From assembly GCA_018676275.1 (NCBI GenBank), contig JABHFC010000133.1, forward strand, positions 1 through 17,968: DNA of 17,968 nucleotides, given 5' to 3'. Source of the DNA: Gammaproteobacteria bacterium. GTDB lineage: Bacteria; Pseudomonadota; Gammaproteobacteria; Eutrophobiales; Eutrophobiaceae. A program made the position numbers and the translations under genes. Below are positions 8,334 to 15,264 of this stretch, one piece after another; within the stretch, counting starts at the first letter, position 1, and each line of letters opens with the position of its first letter. The notes under the pieces are model-generated. The model worked only from the letters and a program-made list of their open reading frames with translations. It had not been told where the DNA came from and did no database searches.

Positions 8334-8352
8334 CTGGCTCCTCTTTATTTAG

Positions 8353-8370
8353 GCTTTCGTACCTGAAAGC
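8353..8370 (-). promoter_or_regulatory. Short hairpin in the leader of the REC-PAS-GGDEF gene
   Basis: GCTTTC (8353-8358), a six-base loop and GAAAGC (8365-8370) form a perfect six-base stem just upstream of the GAGGAG ribosome binding site. It could be part of the 5' leader or an operator. No function can be assigned. Confidence 0.3.
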
Positions 8371-8374
8371 TAAC

Positions 8375-8391
8375 TATTATCGACGATAATA
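8375..8391. repeat. 17-bp perfect palindrome upstream of the diguanylate cyclase gene
   Basis: TATTATCG (8375-8382), one central A, then CGATAATA (8384-8391) is a perfect palindrome 41 bases before the start codon at 8333. Its size and position resemble an operator for a dimeric regulator overlapping the promoter. No regulator is identified. Arms of eight bases at fixed spacing are unlikely, though not impossible, by chance in so short a gap. Confidence 0.5.
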
Positions 8392-8477
8392 TCCTTAATA
8401 TTGTTGATAAGCATCAAATGTTATTAGTAGGTGTATGTGATTAAGATGAGCCTCGGTACCTGGCACAAAGCCGCACG

Positions 8478-9773
8478 TCAGCTTGAGTCTTGCTTTATCT
8501 CGATTGGGTTTTTTATGTGAATATCCCTCTGTGGATAGGGGATTTCAATGTCATTTTCATGAAACTTCTCCCAGACTCCAAGTAACACCAGGCTCTTCAA
8601 ATTTGATAAACCGTTGTGCGGATCATTGACCCAGAATCGTATTTCAAGATCAACAGAATTATCACCGAACCCTCGAAGTAAACACACCGGGACAGGATAT
8701 TGAAGTACCCTTTCGGCTTCCTGTACTACCTCTTCACAAAGACTCATCGCCTTTTTCACATCTGCGTCGTAATGAATACCAACGGGGATTTTTAAGCGTA
8801 CCCGATTATTACTGTGGGACCAGTTTTCTACCCGGGTGACAATTAATTCTTCATTGGGAATCAAATGTTCAATGCCATCGCGAGTGTCGAGTGAGACATA
8901 TCGCGCATTCAGGGAGTTTACCCAACCATAAGTTTCACCAATTGAAATAACATCACCGGGCTTGATGGATTTATCCAATAACAAAATAATGCCGCTGATA
9001 AAATTAGAGACAACCTTTTGTAAACCAAAGCCCAGTCCGACACCAAGTGCCCCACCAAAAAATGTAAATATGGAGAGATCTATTCCGACGGTAGAAATAG
9101 CTATCAGGAATGCAGCTGTCACGAGGGTTATTCGCACCAATTTACCGCTGAGCACCACCATCGAAGGTGTCAAAGAAACCGAGGTTTTCAGGCTGTTCTC
9201 AATCAGTCTGGAGACGAGCAGTGCCGCCCACAGGAAGATGGCAAAGTAAATCAAACCCTGGATTATTACCAACATGGAAAGGTTGAGGGAACCAATATTG
9301 AAGGAAAGCCCGGCAAGAAGACTTTTTGTTGGAGAGAGCAAGCCAAGAATATTCAGCGCCGCAATAGTCCATGCAATAATCGACACAGATTTGGTCAGAA
9401 ACGGATTGCGCATCAATGTGGCCGAGAGTCGAATCACGACCCATGCGGATAACAGGCTGCTACCGATAGTCAGAACTGAGTCTGCCCATTCAGCTTGCCT
9501 TGCCAGCAGCGTAGTCAACCATAACATTAACAACCACAGTGCAGGCAGGACCAGTACGTTTGTAGCATTTCTAATGGTTCCAGGGACAAGGTATTTCCCT
9601 TGTTTTTCTACCCATTGTTTATGCTGTCTACGAAGTGGTTTAGCCACTAACCAGGCAAGCGACCAGGTCACGACAATAATTAACAGCTGTGTGAAATTTG
9701 AAGCGACAAATACATATTCGGAAACCCAGTTCTGAGTCTGGTTAACAAGAGTCTGAAAATTGAAACTTTCCAT
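8478..9773 (-). CDS. MscS-family mechanosensitive ion channel with extended N-terminal membrane domain
   Basis: This 431-residue protein is a small-conductance mechanosensitive channel. Hydrophobic segments lie near residues 27-45, 72-92, 103-120, 131-148, 163-188, 210-231 and 236-266, so it has about four more helices than the three of E. coli MscS. The last is the pore helix, rich in Gly and Ala (GGALGVGLGFGLQKVVSNFISG). It leads into the beta domain signature IKPGDVISIGETYGWV and a cytosolic alpha/beta vestibule with the LIPNEELI segment. Such channels open under membrane tension and release solutes on hypo-osmotic shock. The start codon at 9773 lies 16 bases after the MFS transporter stop, so the two are probably one transcript. 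No strong ribosome binding site is visible, which could mean translational coupling. Family call is secure; gating properties are unknown. Confidence 0.94.
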   Translation of the reverse strand: MESFNFQTLVNQTQNWVSEYVFVASNFTQLLIIVVTWSLAWLVAKPLRRQHKQWVEKQGKYLVPGTIRNATNVLVLPALWLLMLWLTTLLARQAEWADSVLTIGSSLLSAWVVIRLSATLMRNPFLTKSVSIIAWTIAALNILGLLSPTKSLLAGLSFNIGSLNLSMLVIIQGLIYFAIFLWAALLVSRLIENSLKTSVSLTPSMVVLSGKLVRITLVTAAFLIAISTVGIDLSIFTFFGGALGVGLGFGLQKVVSNFISGIILLLDKSIKPGDVISIGETYGWVNSLNARYVSLDTRDGIEHLIPNEELIVTRVENWSHSNNRVRLKIPVGIHYDADVKKAMSLCEEVVQEAERVLQYPVPVCLLRGFGDNSVDLEIRFWVNDPHNGLSNLKSLVLLGVWEKFHENDIEIPYPQRDIHIKNPIEIKQDSS

Positions 9774-9789
9774 TTAATAAATTTTTCGT

Positions 9790-10998
9790 TTAACTTATCT
9801 TCAGTTTGAAGTGTGACGGTGGATGCTTATGCAATATTCTGCTCACCGCCAGCATGGCAACGATGCTAAGAAAGGCAGAGGCCGCAAAAATAATAAAAGA
9901 TATATTATGGTTGCCCGTTTTTTCCAGCAGGTAACCACCCAGGTAGGTCGGTAATATTGAACCGCCGTAGCCGAATGTAAATATCAGACCCAGTGTCTTT
10001 CCCGAACTATGTGAGGGTACGATAAGAGAAGCTATGCTCATTATTGTTACCACCACCTGAGTGTGTCCCCAGGCTATTACTGTAATAGTCAATACGGTCA
10101 GCATCAATGACATATGTGAAGTACTGAGTAGTACCAGAATACCTGTGCATGCAAGAATACCACCGGATACACATAACCAGATAGTGCGATTCAAGTTTGT
10201 ACACAACAAACCGGTAATTATCGATGCCGGGATAGCAGCAATACCAAACATCGTCGCGCTGGTTCCAATTTCTGTCGGCGAGAAACGATAAACCTCAGCC
10301 AGGAAAACGGGCACCCAGGTAAGCACACCATAGAGTTCTACAAAAATAATGAACGCAGCTATTGCCAGTAACATAACGGGTAAATTACCTAGCAATTCCG
10401 CTATAGAGATAGAGTCAGTATTGAGGCTCGCATCATCATCTGCCTTGTTAATTCCCGGGATGCTCTTGAGTAAAGGCAAAAAGAACAGGAAAAGCACGAG
10501 AAAGGAAACTGAGTACAGACGGGCAGTCCAGCGCCAACCCAGTGAGTCAGCCAGTATCGGCGTCATAAACAGTGCCAGCGCAATACCTAAATTGAGCGAT
10601 CCATTTATGTAACCGATACCTTTGCCTACGTGCTCCGGCGGCATATATTTTGGGATTGCGTCAACTGCAGCAATAAAAATAATGGCAATACCCACAGACA
10701 CCAGAACTCTGAGCAACAACAGAAGATGATAATTTGAACCGAATGTTGCCAAAATACCGATCACACCAGTACAAAACAGACAAATCATAATAACCGGAAC
10801 AGCACCCCACTTGTCTGTTACCGAACCTGCAGGCAAACTCGCCAGGCACCTGACGATGGTATAGGCCGTCATGAAAATACCTGCCTGTGCATAGCTAATA
10901 TGAAGCTCATCAACAAAAACAGGAATCATTGAAGGGATTTCAAATACCTTCATGAACGCTATTAGAATAGCAAAGTTAACAAACCAGATAATTTTCAT
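9790..10998 (-). CDS. Major facilitator superfamily transporter
   Basis: This 402-residue protein has about 12 hydrophobic segments and is an inner-membrane secondary transporter. The MFS loop 2-3 motif A appears as GSVTDKWG at residues 58-65. A cytosolic loop rich in polar and acidic residues at about 181-203 (KSIPGINKADDDAS) separates the two six-helix halves. RWTARLYS follows TM5 in the style of anion or organic-acid porters, but the substrate cannot be read from sequence. Purine-rich AAGAAGA upstream on the minus strand supports the start at 10998. It is divergent from the 73-residue/ferredoxin pair across 245 bases and co-directional with the MscS gene. Export or uptake of a compound handled by the neighbouring genes is only a contextual inference. 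Confidence 0.92.
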   Translation of the reverse strand: MKIIWFVNFAILIAFMKVFEIPSMIPVFVDELHISYAQAGIFMTAYTIVRCLASLPAGSVTDKWGAVPVIMICLFCTGVIGILATFGSNYHLLLLLRVLVSVGIAIIFIAAVDAIPKYMPPEHVGKGIGYINGSLNLGIALALFMTPILADSLGWRWTARLYSVSFLVLFLFFLPLLKSIPGINKADDDASLNTDSISIAELLGNLPVMLLAIAAFIIFVELYGVLTWVPVFLAEVYRFSPTEIGTSATMFGIAAIPASIITGLLCTNLNRTIWLCVSGGILACTGILVLLSTSHMSLMLTVLTITVIAWGHTQVVVTIMSIASLIVPSHSSGKTLGLIFTFGYGGSILPTYLGGYLLEKTGNHNISFIIFAASAFLSIVAMLAVSRILHKHPPSHFKLKIS

Positions 10999-11056
10999 CA
11001 GTCAAACATCTTCTTTTGATTACCTCATGATTCGTAATTGATAATGAAAGGATAGC

Positions 11057-11068
11057 GCATTTAAATGC
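11057..11068. repeat. 12-bp palindrome in divergent promoter region
   Basis: GCATTTAAATGC is a perfect palindrome about 60 bases upstream of the MFS start codon. It could be a regulator operator, but palindromes of this length are expected a few times per window by chance. Confidence 0.3.
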
Positions 11069-11162
11069 CTGAGTATCTACTACTGGCACAGAATTAGACT
11101 CTTGATTATTTACGATATACCCGAGACTTAAACGATCTCTCTCAGTCTGTTTAGTACTATGG

Positions 11163-11191
11163 TTGAAGTATAGCGTATCTTGTTTGATAAT
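11163..11191 (+). promoter_or_regulatory. Candidate sigma70 promoter for the 11244-12439 operon
   Basis: TTGAAG (11163-11168) and GATAAT (11186-11191) are separated by 17 bases. They match the consensus hexamers at four and five positions. Transcription would begin near 11198, giving a leader of about 45 bases before the ATG at 11244. This is the best promoter-like signal in the intergenic region. Confidence 0.45.
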
Positions 11192-11243
11192 TAGACGCAG
11201 ACAGAGGTAGCGAAAAACCCTTAACTGTTTATGATGGGATGAA

Positions 11244-11465
11244 ATGAGTAAAAAATATCAATCATTTGCCGATCAATTTTACCTGGAAGACGCCAGCTTC
11301 TTTCAGCGTCTCAAACGTGACATAAAATTATTGTTCTTCCTCGCCAAAACCACCTGGATGTGGGCAACTGGTGGTAAGAAAATGCGGGAAGAATTTGATC
11401 ACAGTCGGCAAACCGGCGAACCCTTCTATGTAGATCGTTTTGACCCGGCAAAAAAACAAGAATGA
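11244..11465 (+). CDS. Small protein of unknown function, coupled to RdhA/QueG-like protein
   Basis: I do not recognise this 73-residue protein. It is basic in the middle and C-terminus. It has one hydrophobic or amphipathic stretch at about 28-42 (KLLFFLAKTTWMWAT), rich in aromatic residues and flanked by RLKRD and KKMREEF, and a C-terminal segment GEPFYVDRFDPAKKQE. There is no signal peptide and no cysteine, so it is not a ferredoxin or zinc ribbon. One short helix could lie along the membrane surface or against a partner protein. Its stop overlaps the start of the next gene in an ATGA (11462-11465), a strong sign of translational coupling and of a function tied to that iron-sulfur protein. 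A candidate promoter lies 53 bases upstream. It is real by coupling and codon content; its role is open. Confidence 0.75.
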   Translation: MSKKYQSFADQFYLEDASFFQRLKRDIKLLFFLAKTTWMWATGGKKMREEFDHSRQTGEPFYVDRFDPAKKQE

Positions 11466-12439
11466 AACTTCACGACGTTCCTCCCGCAGATAATCTGCCA
11501 AAATTTCAGCAGGCTCCCATATCAGGAAATGATATCAATGGTCTGGGCGAAACAGAAAAGCGACGACCATCCAGAGTTTTTCATGCGCTGGGACGTCCGG
11601 ATTTTCCCTGGGCAGGTCTTAATGCTTTTTTCCTGATGAACAATACAGCCGGTATCGTCTGGGAAGCTATTAAATACAGATGGCGTCTTCGTAATTCCGC
11701 TGGCCCTGTTGCTAAACAGCAAGTTGAGATCACAGACAAACGGCAAATGGCCGTGCGAATAAAGGAGAAAGCCAAAGAGTTTGGCGCTGGCGTTGTTGGC
11801 ATTACCGAATTTATTGAAACCGACAGTTACAATGACATCGACAACCGGTTTCCCTATGCCATTTGTATTGGCAATCCTATGCGCAGGGAAGAAATGGTGC
11901 ATGTACCCCATGCTCGTTCTGCGCAGGAAGTTCAACGCGCTTACGGCGAGGTGGCGGATGTTGCTATCGAGTTAGCAGAATATATCAGGAGTCTTGGCTG
12001 GGCAGCCTATGCCTACGGCGACCCACGCAGCACTGAAATACTTCAAATCCCATTAGCCATACGTTCAGGCCTTGGCGAGCTGGGTAAACACGGTTCTATC
12101 ATTACAAAAGAATTCGGCTCTAATTTACGTTTATCTACGATAGCGTCGAACCTGCCTATGCAGATGGATCAGCCGATTGATATCGGCGTTGAAGATCTAT
12201 GCGCGGGTTGTCGCCGCTGCACCACTGATTGCCCACCGGGCGCTATTAGTGACGAAAAACAATGGGTACGTGGCGAGCATCGTTGGTATGTGAACTTTGA
12301 CAAATGTGTACCTTATTTTTCAGCTAACTTCGGCTGTGCGATTTGCCAGGAAGTTTGCCCCTGGTCAGAGCCCGGTCGTGGCCCTTCACTTTCAGCAAAG
12401 CTATTAGGTAAGCGCGACAGGAAAAAGACGTCGCATTAG
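11462..12439 (+). CDS. Two-[4Fe-4S] protein of the reductive dehalogenase / epoxyqueuosine reductase superfamily
   Basis: This 325-residue protein carries two [4Fe-4S] motifs: C247-x2-C250-x2-C253-x3-C257-P and C282-x9-C292-x2-C295-x3-C299-P. The preceding region has the superfamily pattern AYGEVAD...IRSLGW (160-180), IPLAIRSGLGELGKHGSIIT (196-215), then FGSNLRL and DQPIDIGVEDLCAGC. The GLGELG, FGxxxRL and DxPIDxGV words, and the RWYVNFDKCVPYF segment before the second cluster, resemble reductive dehalogenases (RdhA, cobalamin-dependent). GKHG and overall length also recall QueG, which reduces epoxyqueuosine in tRNA. No twin-arginine signal is present, so it should be cytosolic. The N-terminal 90 residues are unassigned. 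Y161 may occupy the position of the conserved RdhA tyrosine, but this needs alignment. Cobalamin binding is inferred from family. It is translationally coupled to the 73-residue protein. True substrate unknown. Confidence 0.85.
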   Translation: MKLHDVPPADNLPKFQQAPISGNDINGLGETEKRRPSRVFHALGRPDFPWAGLNAFFLMNNTAGIVWEAIKYRWRLRNSAGPVAKQQVEITDKRQMAVRIKEKAKEFGAGVVGITEFIETDSYNDIDNRFPYAICIGNPMRREEMVHVPHARSAQEVQRAYGEVADVAIELAEYIRSLGWAAYAYGDPRSTEILQIPLAIRSGLGELGKHGSIITKEFGSNLRLSTIASNLPMQMDQPIDIGVEDLCAGCRRCTTDCPPGAISDEKQWVRGEHRWYVNFDKCVPYFSANFGCAICQEVCPWSEPGRGPSLSAKLLGKRDRKKTSH

Positions 12440-12461
12440 CTGATTGCCTGTAATCACCAGT

Positions 12462-12488
12462 AGCATCAATCGAATAACCTTTGATGCT
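12462..12488. repeat. 8-bp inverted repeat between the iron-sulfur gene and phnA
   Basis: AGCATCAA (12462-12469), an 11-base loop, then TTGATGCT (12481-12488) form a perfect stem 39 bases before the PhnA start codon. No T-run follows, so it is not a standard intrinsic terminator. It could be an operator or an mRNA hairpin. Confidence 0.4.
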
Positions 12489-12526
12489 TGCGGTTATACT
12501 GGAACACCTGCTCAAGAGATAAAATA

Positions 12527-12868
12527 ATGGCTGAACTACCAAATTGCGTAGCGTGTAAGTCTGCATACACCTATGAAGACAGAGATATGTATGTATGCCC
12601 GGAATGCGGACATGAATGGAGTCAAAACGATGAGGCTGCATCAGAAAATGCTCAAGACTCGATTCGTGATGCTAATGGCAATGAATTAAAAGACGGTGAC
12701 ACAATCACTGTGATCAAAGACCTGAAGGTAAAAGGTTCCTCTTCTGTAGTAAAAGTAGGCACCAAGATTAAGAACATTCGGCTGGTGGAAGGTGATCATG
12801 ACATTGATTGCAAAATCGATGGCATCGGTGGAATGAAACTAAAGTCCGAGTTTGTCAAAAAGGTATAG
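12527..12868 (+). CDS. yjdM: PhnA/YjdM-family zinc ribbon protein
   Basis: This 113-residue protein matches the PhnA (YjdM) family across its whole length. An N-terminal zinc ribbon has C7-x2-C10 and C24-x2-C27 (LPNCVACKSAYTYED...YVCPECGHEW). The C-terminal PhnA domain contains DGDTITVIKDLKVKGSS and the ending DCKIDGIGGMKLKSEFVKK. The start at 12527 is chosen because AAGAGA lies about eight bases upstream and the protein then begins as family members do; an in-frame ATG at 12488 adds 13 unrelated residues. Despite its historical name, the family is not shown to cleave phosphonates, and its function is unclear. It is followed 11 bases later by a GNAT gene, so the two are probably co-transcribed. 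Confidence 0.92.
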   Translation: MAELPNCVACKSAYTYEDRDMYVCPECGHEWSQNDEAASENAQDSIRDANGNELKDGDTITVIKDLKVKGSSSVVKVGTKIKNIRLVEGDHDIDCKIDGIGGMKLKSEFVKKV

Positions 12869-12879
12869 CGGTAGACCAC

Positions 12880-13401
12880 ATGACGACTGACATAAGCATT
12901 AGGGAGGCACTACCGAGCGAGTTTGATGCCGTTGGTCTCTTAATGGTTGAAGTCTATTCCCAGCTTGAAGACTTTCCAACTCCCGAGGAAATGCCTGACT
13001 ATTACGAAATGTTGGCTAGTGTCGGCGAGAAAACCAAACAACCTTCTACAAAAATCCTCGCCGCCTTCTCAACTACAAATGAACTGCTCGGTGCCGTTGT
13101 CTATTTCGGTAACATGGGAGATTACGCTTCCGGCGGTCCAGATATCAAGATTGATAAGGCATCGGGAATTCGTCTTTTGGCCGTCGGTAAAAATGCCAGG
13201 GGACTCGGTGTCGGTAAAAACCTGACTCAGGCTTGTATTCAGGAAGCAAAGGATAATGGACATAGACAGGTTATCTTACATTCGACCAGGGTAATGCAAG
13301 TCGCCTGGGATATGTACGAGAAAATGGGTTTCAAAAGATTTGAAGATCTGGATTTTGAATTACATGGATTTTCCATATTTGGATTCCATCTTGATATATA
13401 A
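12880..13401 (+). CDS. GNAT-family N-acetyltransferase
   Basis: This 173-residue protein transfers an acetyl group from acetyl-CoA to an unknown amine. The acetyl-CoA pyrophosphate loop is R107-G-L-G-V-G112 within GIRLLAVGKNARGLGVGKNL, and strand/helix motif B ends in AWDMYEKMGFKRF (143-155). The chosen start is the ATG at 12880 (MTTDISIREA), the usual strand-1 beginning of GNAT domains and 11 bases after the PhnA stop. A longer in-frame start inside the PhnA gene has no support. A central segment (GNMGDYASGGPDIKIDK, 77-93) forms a loop before the core. It could be a small-molecule or protein acetyltransferase. No ribosome binding site stands out, suggesting coupling to the upstream gene. Confidence 0.88.
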   Translation: MTTDISIREALPSEFDAVGLLMVEVYSQLEDFPTPEEMPDYYEMLASVGEKTKQPSTKILAAFSTTNELLGAVVYFGNMGDYASGGPDIKIDKASGIRLLAVGKNARGLGVGKNLTQACIQEAKDNGHRQVILHSTRVMQVAWDMYEKMGFKRFEDLDFELHGFSIFGFHLDI

Positions 13402-13443
13402 AACAATAATCAATTCCAACTAACCAGCTGCCCTGCCTAATTC

Positions 13444-14082
13444 ATGACAATCGCCAGAGCCAGAGATGCAGCAAGCCTGATTGTTTATCGCAATAATTCG
13501 AATGCGCTCGAAGTGTTAATGGGCAGGCGGCGCAAGCAGGCCAGGTTTGCGCCGGGTGTTTACGTTTTCCCGGGTGGCACCCTGGATGCTGCTGACAATA
13601 TCTCTTCTTCATCCCCAACCTTTAATACAGCTGGGCTTTCAGCAGTTGTCAGAACCAAAATCCATGCGCTCGCTAATGCCGCAATACGGGAAACCTGGGA
13701 AGAAACAGGCTTATTGCTGGCCGAAAAAGGTAAGCTTGCTCAATCCTTACATCCAACATGGGAGCAGCTTCGTCTCCAGGGAATGGCTCCCTCACCGCAG
13801 CATCTCGACTATCTCGGACGAGCAATCACCCCTTCTGACTCACCTACCCGTTTTCATGCGCGATTTTTTGTCGCACCATTCGAGCATTTTTCCGGTGTAT
13901 TAATAGACGAAGGTGAGCTACTGGATTTAAGATGGGTACCATTGGAACAACCGGCAGACTTACCAATGTATGATGTCACTGAGTTTATGCTGGAGGAGTT
14001 AAGACGTTTCTTTGCAGGATCACGTTCTGCTACGCCGCTACTCTGCTACCGGCAGAACAGGACACTGATACGTTATGAGTAA
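13444..14082 (+). CDS. Nudix hydrolase with interrupted Nudix box (NUDT19-like)
   Basis: This 212-residue protein is a Nudix hydrolase. The catalytic helix is clear as R82-ETWEETG-89, preceded by VFPGGTLDAAD (41-51). Between the GG loop and the REXXEE helix lies an insertion of about 25 residues (NISSSSPTF...KIHALANAA), which splits the classical Nudix box. The same arrangement occurs in the NUDT19/NUDT7-like group, whose characterised members hydrolyse CoA derivatives. The usual Glu of GX5E is replaced by an acidic D/A stretch. A C-terminal RFHARFFVAP...LLDLRWVPLEQ region completes the fold. I infer hydrolysis of a nucleoside diphosphate-linked compound, possibly CoA; the actual substrate cannot be read. 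No strong ribosome binding site precedes the ATG at 13444, 42 bases after the GNAT gene. Confidence 0.88.
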   Translation: MTIARARDAASLIVYRNNSNALEVLMGRRRKQARFAPGVYVFPGGTLDAADNISSSSPTFNTAGLSAVVRTKIHALANAAIRETWEETGLLLAEKGKLAQSLHPTWEQLRLQGMAPSPQHLDYLGRAITPSDSPTRFHARFFVAPFEHFSGVLIDEGELLDLRWVPLEQPADLPMYDVTEFMLEELRRFFAGSRSATPLLCYRQNRTLIRYE

Positions 14083-14129
14083 TAAATGTTAAAAAACTAA
14101 TAAGAAATTTATCAATGTGGGGTTAGTTT

Positions 14130-14336
14130 ATGAATCATGAAAAGAAGGAAGCATTAAAATCAGGCATTATCGGGGCAGCTTTCGGTTTTACCGTCAGCTT
14201 CCTCGTTAATTACTTTCTGGTACCTTTTCCCGAAACACTATTTGCAAATGCGCTTGGCAATGGCATCAGCGGTTTTGTCAGTGGCTTCATGGGCGGTTTT
14301 ATGGGACTCTTCATGTATTTCAAAATGAAAAAATAA
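14130..14336 (+). CDS. Small two-helix membrane protein of unknown function
   Basis: This 68-residue protein has a charged N-terminus (MNHEKKEALKS) and two hydrophobic segments at about 12-33 and 43-64. The second is glycine-rich with a zipper-like pattern (GISGFVSGFMGGFMG), suited to tight helix packing or oligomerisation. It ends in KMKK. GTGGGG about seven bases before the ATG serves as the ribosome binding site. It lies 25 bases ahead of the exported hydrolase gene on the same strand, so it may head that operon. I do not recognise the family; an inner-membrane location is a firm prediction. Confidence 0.75.
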   Translation: MNHEKKEALKSGIIGAAFGFTVSFLVNYFLVPFPETLFANALGNGISGFVSGFMGGFMGLFMYFKMKK

Positions 14337-14347
14337 TTAATAACAAC

Positions 14348-14356
14348 AAGGTGAGG
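14348..14356 (+). promoter_or_regulatory. Strong ribosome binding site
   Basis: AAGGTGAGG ends five bases before the ATG at 14362. It fixes the start of the exported alpha/beta hydrolase and is the best Shine-Dalgarno sequence in this cluster. Confidence 0.8.
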
Positions 14357-14361
14357 ACAAC

Positions 14362-15258
14362 ATGCGACAGATATTAATCACACTATTCAGCTACCTCTTA
14401 TTAGCTAGTGTTGCTGTACATGCCGAGGAGAACAAGATGAAAATTATGACAGCAGATGAATTAGGCTCTTTCGGTAATCCACCAGCAGACGTGCGTATCC
14501 CCTATGGCGATGATCAGTTCCAGTTCGCCGATTTGCGTCTACCAGAAGGCCCGGGACCGCATCCGGTAATTATTTTGATCCACGGCGGCTGCTGGCTTGC
14601 AGAATACGATATTGTCCATTCGGGAAAACTGGCTGCAGGCTTCGCCAGTAACGGAATAGCGACATGGTCACTTGAATACCGACGCATTGGTAATAAGGGC
14701 GGTGCCTGGCCCGGTACGTTTCAGGACATTGGCAAAGGCGCCGATCACTTGTTAAAAGTTGCCGAAAAATATTCACTGGATACAAACCGTATTATTGTTT
14801 CTGGGCATTCCGCAGGTGGTCACCTGGCACTCTGGTTAGCGGCGCGTAATCAATTTCCAAATAGTCGATTGTTCTCTTCAGAAAACCCTGTGCCACTTCA
14901 AGGTGTGCTGGCATTAGCACCGGCAGCCGATCTGGTTTACCTGCACGAGAGTGGTGCCTGTGACGATGTTGTCGATAAATTAATGGAAGGATCACCGCAG
15001 ACCTATCCTGATCGCTACGCGCAGGCTTCGATCCCGGAATTGGTACCGCTCGGCGTTCCACAGATACTGGTGATTGGTCGCTATGACGAGAACTGGCGCA
15101 AAGTTGGCTATCGCTATCTGGAAGTTGCCAGAGCAGCGGGTGATCAGGTAGATGAGATTGACGCACCAGAGTCAGGTCATTTTGAAATGATTGATCCGGA
15201 CTCAACTACCTGGCCGCTGGTGCTGGGTGCAGCACGTGAATTACTGGGGATAAAATAA
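14362..15258 (+). CDS. Exported alpha/beta hydrolase (esterase, BD-FAE/kynurenine-formamidase-like)
   Basis: This 298-residue protein starts with a signal peptide (MRQILITLFSYLLLASVAVHAEE, cleavage likely after VHA at about residue 21), so it acts in the periplasm or outside. The mature domain is an alpha/beta hydrolase. The oxyanion motif HGGCW lies at 74-78, the nucleophile elbow GHSAGG with S150 at 148-153, the acid is probably D242 (GRYDENW), and the base is H273 (SGHFEMID). The HGG and GHSAGGH pattern is typical of the hormone-sensitive-lipase and BD-FAE type groups. It also resembles prolyl-oligopeptidase-related and arylformamidase-like enzymes. It is followed only six bases later by an exported MBL-fold hydrolase, implying a joint role in degrading an extracellular compound. 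Substrate is unknown; ester or amide cleavage is the likely reaction. Confidence 0.9.
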   Translation: MRQILITLFSYLLLASVAVHAEENKMKIMTADELGSFGNPPADVRIPYGDDQFQFADLRLPEGPGPHPVIILIHGGCWLAEYDIVHSGKLAAGFASNGIATWSLEYRRIGNKGGAWPGTFQDIGKGADHLLKVAEKYSLDTNRIIVSGHSAGGHLALWLAARNQFPNSRLFSSENPVPLQGVLALAPAADLVYLHESGACDDVVDKLMEGSPQTYPDRYAQASIPELVPLGVPQILVIGRYDENWRKVGYRYLEVARAAGDQVDEIDAPESGHFEMIDPDSTTWPLVLGAARELLGIK

Positions 15259-15264
15259 CAGGTA

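Larger units (their letters stand above)
10999..11243. promoter_or_regulatory. Divergent intergenic promoter region
   Basis: These 245 bases separate the minus-strand MFS gene from the plus-strand 11244 operon and must contain promoters for both. I can see a candidate plus-strand promoter (11163-11191) and a 12-base palindrome (11057-11068). I find no convincing minus-strand -35/-10 pair and no open frame worth calling. Confidence 0.6.

Noticed and set aside
9274..9735. Long open frame of 153 codons opposite the MscS gene
   Set aside because: It lies fully antisense to a clear membrane-channel gene and its translation shows no recognisable domain or hydrophobic pattern of its own.
12488..12526. 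Earlier in-frame ATG for the PhnA protein
   Set aside because: It would add 13 residues unlike the family, has no ribosome binding site and starts inside the inverted repeat.
12808..12879. Earlier in-frame start for the first GNAT gene, inside phnA
   Set aside because: The added residues do not resemble a GNAT N-terminus and would overlap the PhnA C-terminus by 61 bases.
14094..14129. AAACTAA / TTAGTTT inverted repeat as a terminator after the Nudix gene
   Set aside because: The stem is seven AT-rich pairs with a 22-base loop and runs into the start codon of the next gene. It is too weak to call.
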